DNA of 64,000 bases, taken from the NCBI RefSeq assembly GCF_014083985.1, contig NZ_CP046907.1, positions 5,466,501-5,530,500 of the forward strand, given 5' to 3'. Source of the stretch: Streptomyces sp. SCUT-3 (GTDB lineage Bacteria; Actinomycetota; Actinomycetes; Streptomycetales; Streptomycetaceae). A program made the translations under genes and the position numbers. Below, in pieces: positions 60,239 to 64,000 of this stretch. Position 1 is the stretch's first letter; each line of letters begins with the position of its first letter. Under the pieces are notes generated by a model. It ran no database searches and was not told where the DNA came from. It saw only the letters and a list, made by a program, of their open reading frames with translations.

Positions 60239-61356
60239 ACGGTGTGCACGGAGCGGGCCCGGACGCCGGGCAGGAACCCTCCCGGGAGGGCCGGCTGAGC
60301 GAGGAGACCGCCGAGCGGCTCCTGCGCGGCGACCCGGTGGACACCTCCGATCCGGTGGTGCGGGAACTGGCCGCCCTGCTGGGAGCGGCCCGGCAGGCCG
60401 CGTCCGGACCGGACCGGGCGCCGGGCTGCGGGGAGCCGCTGCCGGGCGAGGAGGCCGCCGTCGCCGCCTTCCGCGCGGCACGCACCGGCGCGGACGGCGC
60501 AGGCGCCCTGCGGGGGCTCCGCACGGTCCGGGGAGCCGTCGTCGCCGCCGTCGCGGCCCTGGCCTTCGGCGGAGTGGCGATCGCGGCGGGCACCGGACTC
60601 ATCCCCACGCCCTTCGGCGACGGCGGGCCCGACCGGCCCGCCTCCACCCCCACCGCGAGCGCCGGCCCCACCGGCGGGCCGGCCTCCTCCACGCCCGACG
60701 GCGCCCACTCCACCGAGGTCACGGGAGGGGGAGAGGACGGCGGCAGCGGGAAGGGAGCGGAGCCGGACGACGGGACGGACGACGGGGCGGACGACGGGAA
60801 GGACGGGGCGCCGGGGGCCGGTGAGGACGGCACCGACGCCGAAACCGCCGTCCTCGTCGGCATGTGCCGCGCGCTGGAGGCTTCCGCCGGCGGCTCCGGC
60901 GAGGGGGCGCCCTCCGGGGAGAAGGCCGAGAGGGCGCTGACCGAGGCCGCCGGAGGAAAGGACGTCGCGTCGTTCTGCGACGGCCTGCTGGAGGCGGAGG
61001 AGCGCGGCGGACCCGGCGCCCCGGCGGGCAACGGCGGAGCCGCGGCCGGAGCATCCGGCGGGCGGGGCTCCGCCGGGCAGGGCCCCGGCGGGGCTTCGGA
61101 GGGCTCGGGCGCGGCCGGCGCCGCCGCCGGTTCGGGGTCCTCCGGGACGTCCGGGGCTTCGGGCGCCGCGGGGTCCTCGGGAACCTCCGGTGCTTCGGGC
61201 TCCTCGGGCAACAGCAGCGGCGGGAGCGGCAGCAGCGGGAGCGGCGGGGCGGAGCGGGGCGGCGGCAGTGGCGCCGGAGGCAGGGACGGCGGGAGTGCCG
61301 CCGGAGCCTCCGGCGGCGGAAGTGCCGCGGGCGGCCCCGGAGCTTCCGCGGGTTGA
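60235..61356 (+). CDS. single-pass membrane protein, likely anti-sigma partner, Gly/Ser-rich tail
   Basis: 373 aa, ATGA overlap with the sigma gene. The cytoplasmic part (1-100) contains LSEETAERLLRGDPVDTSDPVVRELAALLGAARQAA, a helical segment where anti-sigma domains usually lie, but no ZAS zinc motif (H-x3-C-x2-C). One membrane helix follows (VAAVAALAFGGVAIAAGTGL, about 103-122). The outside part has Asp/Gly-rich stretches, one small domain with two cysteines (VGMCRALEAS, ASFCDGLLEAEE) and a long Gly/Ser/Ala repeat tail. Coupling and topology support anti-sigma function; the binding mode is unclear. Confidence 0.8.
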   Translation: MNGVHGAGPDAGQEPSREGRLSEETAERLLRGDPVDTSDPVVRELAALLGAARQAASGPDRAPGCGEPLPGEEAAVAAFRAARTGADGAGALRGLRTVRGAVVAAVAALAFGGVAIAAGTGLIPTPFGDGGPDRPASTPTASAGPTGGPASSTPDGAHSTEVTGGGEDGGSGKGAEPDDGTDDGADDGKDGAPGAGEDGTDAETAVLVGMCRALEASAGGSGEGAPSGEKAERALTEAAGGKDVASFCDGLLEAEERGGPGAPAGNGGAAAGASGGRGSAGQGPGGASEGSGAAGAAAGSGSSGTSGASGAAGSSGTSGASGSSGNSSGGSGSSGSGGAERGGGSGAGGRDGGSAAGASGGGSAAGGPGASAG

Positions 61357-61673
61357 CGGGGACGCGGCCCGCGATGCGCGGCGCGGGGCGGGGCCGGGGT
61401 GCGCGGGGCGGGGCCGGGGTGCGGGACTGCGGTTCGGGGGCCGCAGGCCGCGCTGCCCGGTGCGCGTCAATGTGAGTACGGCCGATTCACCCTCTCCTGG
61501 AGCGAGTTGATTCGTTGTCAGGAACTGCGGGGGAGTTGAGGGCGCAGGCTTCGATTGATCATTAGGTTAGGCTACCCTTACCAACTGCGTTCTCCGTTCG
61601 TGACGCTGCGCATCCGTGTCCGTACGTAACGTTCCGTGCGCGAACCCTCCGTATCACTACCGAAGGGCCTGCC
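61357..61673. other. intergenic region upstream of siderophore genes
   Basis: The first part contains a 20-bp exact tandem duplication (GCGCGGGGCGGGGCCGGGGT at 61381-61400 and 61401-61420). After about 61465 base composition drops sharply in G/C, marking a promoter region with the iron box listed separately. No gene was seen. Confidence 0.65.
61562..61580. promoter_or_regulatory. iron box (DmdR/IdeR/DtxR-type operator)
   Basis: TTAGGTTAGGCTACCCTTA matches the 19-bp consensus TTAGGTTAGGCTAACCTAA at 17 positions. It lies 94 nt before the aminotransferase ATG in an A/T-rich stretch. Iron-bound DmdR-type repressor would shut off the siderophore operon when iron is plentiful. Confidence 0.92.
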
Positions 61674-63113
61674 ATGCCGACGCCGCCCGCCGAACTCCGC
61701 GAGACCGGCGCCCCCGCACCCGTACCGGGCGAACCCGTACCGGGCGAACCAGCGCCCCGCGGCGAGGCACTGCGCGACCGCCTCCTGGCGCGCCAGGCGC
61801 GGCGCGAGTCCTCCGCCCGCACCTACGCCCGCACCCTCCCCGTCGTCCCCGTGCGGGCCGAGGGGGCCGTGGTCACCGGGGCCGACGGGCGCAGCTACCT
61901 CGACTGCCTCTCCGGCGCGGGCACCCTCGCGCTGGGGCACAACCACCCGCGGGTCGTCGCCGCGCTCCGCGAGGTCATCGACTCCGGAGCCCCCCTCCAC
62001 ACCCTCGACATGATCACCCCGGAGAAGGACGCCTTCACCGGGGAACTGCTGGGCCGCCTTCCCGGGACCCTGCGCGACGACGCCCGGCTGCACTTCTGCG
62101 GACCCGCCGGCACGGACGCCGTCGAGGCCGCCCTCAAACTCGCCCAGGACGCCACCGGGCGGCGCGGGGTCGTCGCCTTCACCGGCGCCTACCACGGCAT
62201 GACGCTGGGAGCCTCCGCGGTCTCCGGCCCGCGCAGGATGCGCGACACGCCCGGAGCGGACGCGGTACCGGTCACCCGGCTGCCCTACCCCTACGACTAC
62301 CGCTGCCCGTTCGGCGTCGGCTCCCGGCAGTCCGCCCGGCTGTCGGCCGCACTGCTGGAGAGCCTGATCACCGACCCCGGCAGCGGCGTCGCCCCGCCGG
62401 CCGCGGTGATCCTGGAGGTAGTCCAGGGCGAGGGCGGAGTGGTCGAGGGCCCCGACGCCTGGCTGCGCGAGGTCCGCAGGATCACCGCCGAGCACGGCAT
62501 TGTGCTGATCGTCGACGAGGTGCAGACGGGCGTCGGCCGCACCGGCCGCTTCTGGGCGTGCGAGCGGGCCGGTGTCACCCCCGACGTCCTCGTCGCCTCC
62601 AAGGCCGTCGGCGGCGGACTTCCGCTCGCCCTGATCGCCTACCGGCCCGCGCTCGACACCTGGCGGCCGGGCCGGCACACCGGGACCTTCCGCGGCAACA
62701 CCCTCGCCATGGCGGCCGGCCGGGTCACCCTGCGCACGGTCGCCGAGGAACAGCTCGCCCTGCGGGCCGAGGCACTGGGGGAACGCATCCGCGCCGGCCT
62801 GCGTCGGATCGGGGCCGGGCGGCCGTCGTTCGGCGACGTCCGCGGCAGGGGGCTGATGATCGGCGTCGAACTGGTCGACCCGGACGGCCCTCCCGACCGC
62901 CTCGGCACCCCGCCCGGCGACCCCGCCCTGGCGGCCGCGCTGCGCGCCGCCTGCCTGGAGGAGGGACTCATGCTCGAACTGGGCGGCCGGGACGACACCG
63001 TGCTGCGCCTGCTGCCTCCCCTGGTGCTCACCGACGACCAGGCGGACTCGGTCCTGGAACGGATCGAGGCCGCACTGCGCCGCACCGACACCGCCGGAGG
63101 GACCACCGCATGA
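61674..63113 (+). CDS. dat: L-2,4-diaminobutyrate:2-oxoglutarate aminotransferase
   Basis: 479 aa. A leader with duplicated PVPGEP units precedes a class III PLP aminotransferase: DCLSGAGTLALGHNHPRVV, FCGPAGTDAVEAALKLAQDATGR (GTDA PLP-phosphate loop), FTGAYHGMTLGASAVSG, VILEVVQGEGG, VDEVQTGVGRTG, and the PLP Lys in VASKAVGGGLPLA, then HTGTFRGNTLAMAAG. This matches the DABA aminotransferase/EctB group. It makes diaminobutyrate from aspartate semialdehyde and glutamate. The following decarboxylase and the iron box place it in siderophore synthesis rather than ectoine synthesis. ATG overlap with the next gene shows coupling. Confidence 0.93.
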   Translation: MPTPPAELRETGAPAPVPGEPVPGEPAPRGEALRDRLLARQARRESSARTYARTLPVVPVRAEGAVVTGADGRSYLDCLSGAGTLALGHNHPRVVAALREVIDSGAPLHTLDMITPEKDAFTGELLGRLPGTLRDDARLHFCGPAGTDAVEAALKLAQDATGRRGVVAFTGAYHGMTLGASAVSGPRRMRDTPGADAVPVTRLPYPYDYRCPFGVGSRQSARLSAALLESLITDPGSGVAPPAAVILEVVQGEGGVVEGPDAWLREVRRITAEHGIVLIVDEVQTGVGRTGRFWACERAGVTPDVLVASKAVGGGLPLALIAYRPALDTWRPGRHTGTFRGNTLAMAAGRVTLRTVAEEQLALRAEALGERIRAGLRRIGAGRPSFGDVRGRGLMIGVELVDPDGPPDRLGTPPGDPALAAALRAACLEEGLMLELGGRDDTVLRLLPPLVLTDDQADSVLERIEAALRRTDTAGGTTA

Positions 63114-64000
63114 CCGCCGACCCGGGCAGCACCGCGCCCGCCGCCGGCATCGGTACCGGCACCGATGCCGCCCCCGCCGCTACCGGCACCGCCCCCACCG
63201 CGACCGCCGCCGCCACCGCCCTAGCCGGGGGCGTGCGGGGCCCCGAGGCGCTGCGGCCCCTGACCGGCACCGTGCTCGACGCGCTGGCCCGGGGCGCGGC
63301 GGACCGGGAGGGGCCGCTGCCCGCGGGCGGGCCCGCCGCGGTGACGGAACGCGTCCGGGCGGCGTGCGCCCCGTTCCTCCCCGAGCACGGCACCGGGGCC
63401 GACGAGGCTCTGCGCACCCTGGTGCACACCGTCGCCGAGGGCGCCGCGGACCCGGCCGACCCCGCCTGCGTCGCCCACCTGCACTGCCCGCCGCTGGCCG
63501 TGGCCGCCGCGGCCGACCTGGCGGCCTCCGCGCTCAACCCCTCGATGGACTCGTGGGACCAGGCGCCGGCCGCGGCGGTGGTGGAGGAGGAGACCGCCGC
63601 CGCCCTGGCCGCCCTGGTCCACCCCGGCCGCCCCGACCCCGACGCGCTGATCACCAGCGGCGGGACCGAGTCCAACCTCGTCGCCCTGCTGCTCGCCAGG
63701 GAACGGGCCCGGGCGGCGGGCGCCCGCACCGTCCAGGTGCTGTGCGGGACCAACGCCCACCACAGTGTGCGCCGCGCCGCCTGGCTGCTGGGCCTGCCCG
63801 ACCCGGTCACCGTCGGCTGCCGGTCCGGGCGGATGCTGCCCGACGCACTGGACCGGGCGCTGGCCGGGGTCCGCGGCCCCGCACTGGTGGTCGCCACCGC
63901 CGGCACCACCGACGAGGGCCTGATCGATCCCCTGCCCGAGATCGCGCGGACCGCCGCCGCCCGCGGCGCCGAACTGCACGTCGACGCCGCCTACGGGGGC
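63110..64000 (+). CDS. ddc: L-2,4-diaminobutyrate decarboxylase-type PLP enzyme (3' truncated by window)
   Basis: ATG 63110 overlaps the aminotransferase TGA (ATGA). The frame is open to the window end (297 codons). An Ala/Thr/Gly low-complexity leader of about 40 residues precedes a group II decarboxylase: CVAHLHCPPLAVAAAADLAASALNPSMDSWDQAPAAAVVEEE, then LITSGGTESNLVALLLARERA, VVATAGTTDEGLIDPL and LHVDAAYGG with the PLP Asp. The PLP Lys lies beyond the edge. With Dat it would give 1,3-diaminopropane, a building block of schizokinen- or rhizobactin-type hydroxamate siderophores. Confidence 0.9.
   Translation, partial: MTADPGSTAPAAGIGTGTDAAPAATGTAPTATAAATALAGGVRGPEALRPLTGTVLDALARGAADREGPLPAGGPAAVTERVRAACAPFLPEHGTGADEALRTLVHTVAEGAADPADPACVAHLHCPPLAVAAAADLAASALNPSMDSWDQAPAAAVVEEETAAALAALVHPGRPDPDALITSGGTESNLVALLLARERARAAGARTVQVLCGTNAHHSVRRAAWLLGLPDPVTVGCRSGRMLPDALDRALAGVRGPALVVATAGTTDEGLIDPLPEIARTAAARGAELHVDAAYGG

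Noticed and set aside
63746-63758. GGGACCAACGCCC match to the dormancy-box motif
   Set aside because: Inside the decarboxylase coding sequence, far from any start; taken as chance and used as a caution about the motif's specificity.

Overview
The window is chromosomal DNA of a very high-GC actinomycete, most likely a Streptomyces or a close relative. Support comes from the extreme G/C third-position bias, GTG/TTG starts, ATGA/GTGA start-stop overlaps, an AfsR-like SARP/NB-ARC regulator, a 19-bp DmdR/IdeR-type iron box, rare TTA (bldA-type) codons, and a block of dormancy/hypoxia-type genes resembling the OsdR region of streptomycetes. No rRNA, tRNA, insertion sequence or CRISPR array was recognised.

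Layout. (1) 1-7265: a tightly packed co-directional cluster that looks like an uncharacterised small-molecule pathway. It holds the tail of an unknown gene, a leucyl/phenylalanyl-tRNA-protein transferase (Aat) homologue, a GNAT-like protein, an O-methyltransferase, a 600-aa acyl-CoA dehydrogenase-like flavoprotein with Asp at the usual catalytic Glu, a TenA/haem-oxygenase-fold protein, a cytochrome P450 and a PPOX-type flavoprotein. (2) 7373-13254: a DHA2 exporter with a divergent TetR regulator and a three-copy operator, then a heterodimeric ABC exporter with one degenerate ATP site. (3) 13509-23061: mixed genes: DUF2071, GNATs, an MFS carrier divergent from an ArsR-rhodanese regulator, a truncated repeat protein, a DCC-family protein, a membrane/proline-rich pair, a quinone-oxidoreductase under a MerR-type promoter, and a Tat-secreted M15-type peptidase. 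(4) 23134-34378: a four-times frameshifted AfsR/STAND regulator, DinB, a secreted protein, LysR with a divergent MFS, an orphan PIN toxin and a Ser/Thr kinase. (5) 34540-39568: a GH13 glucosidase, then a persulfide dioxygenase/rhodanese/TauE operon whose promoter is bracketed by CsoR/CstR-type palindromes. (6) 39799-54158: a dormancy-like block (USP, GH65 phosphorylase, PPDK, P-type ATPase, two CBS-BON proteins, HTH-PPOX, Zn-ADH, flavodoxin, cNMP-binding protein), with two shared motifs that may be response-regulator boxes. (7) 54420-59498: a DLH-like hydrolase, paaK divergent from a paaH-like gene across a PaaR-like operator, a GlsB/YeaQ protein, OsmC and a TTA-containing hypothetical. (8) 59594-64000: an ECF sigma/anti-sigma-like pair, then an iron-box-controlled operon starting with diaminobutyrate aminotransferase and decarboxylase, probably the front of a 1,3-diaminopropane siderophore cluster cut by the window edge.

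Sequence quality. Six genes are broken by eleven frameshifts. Every one is repaired by adding a single base and most lie in G or C homopolymers. This one-sided pattern points to deletion errors in the assembly rather than true pseudogenes. Broken genes are typed as pseudogene because that is what the given bases show; the exception is aat, typed as CDS because only its last residues are affected.
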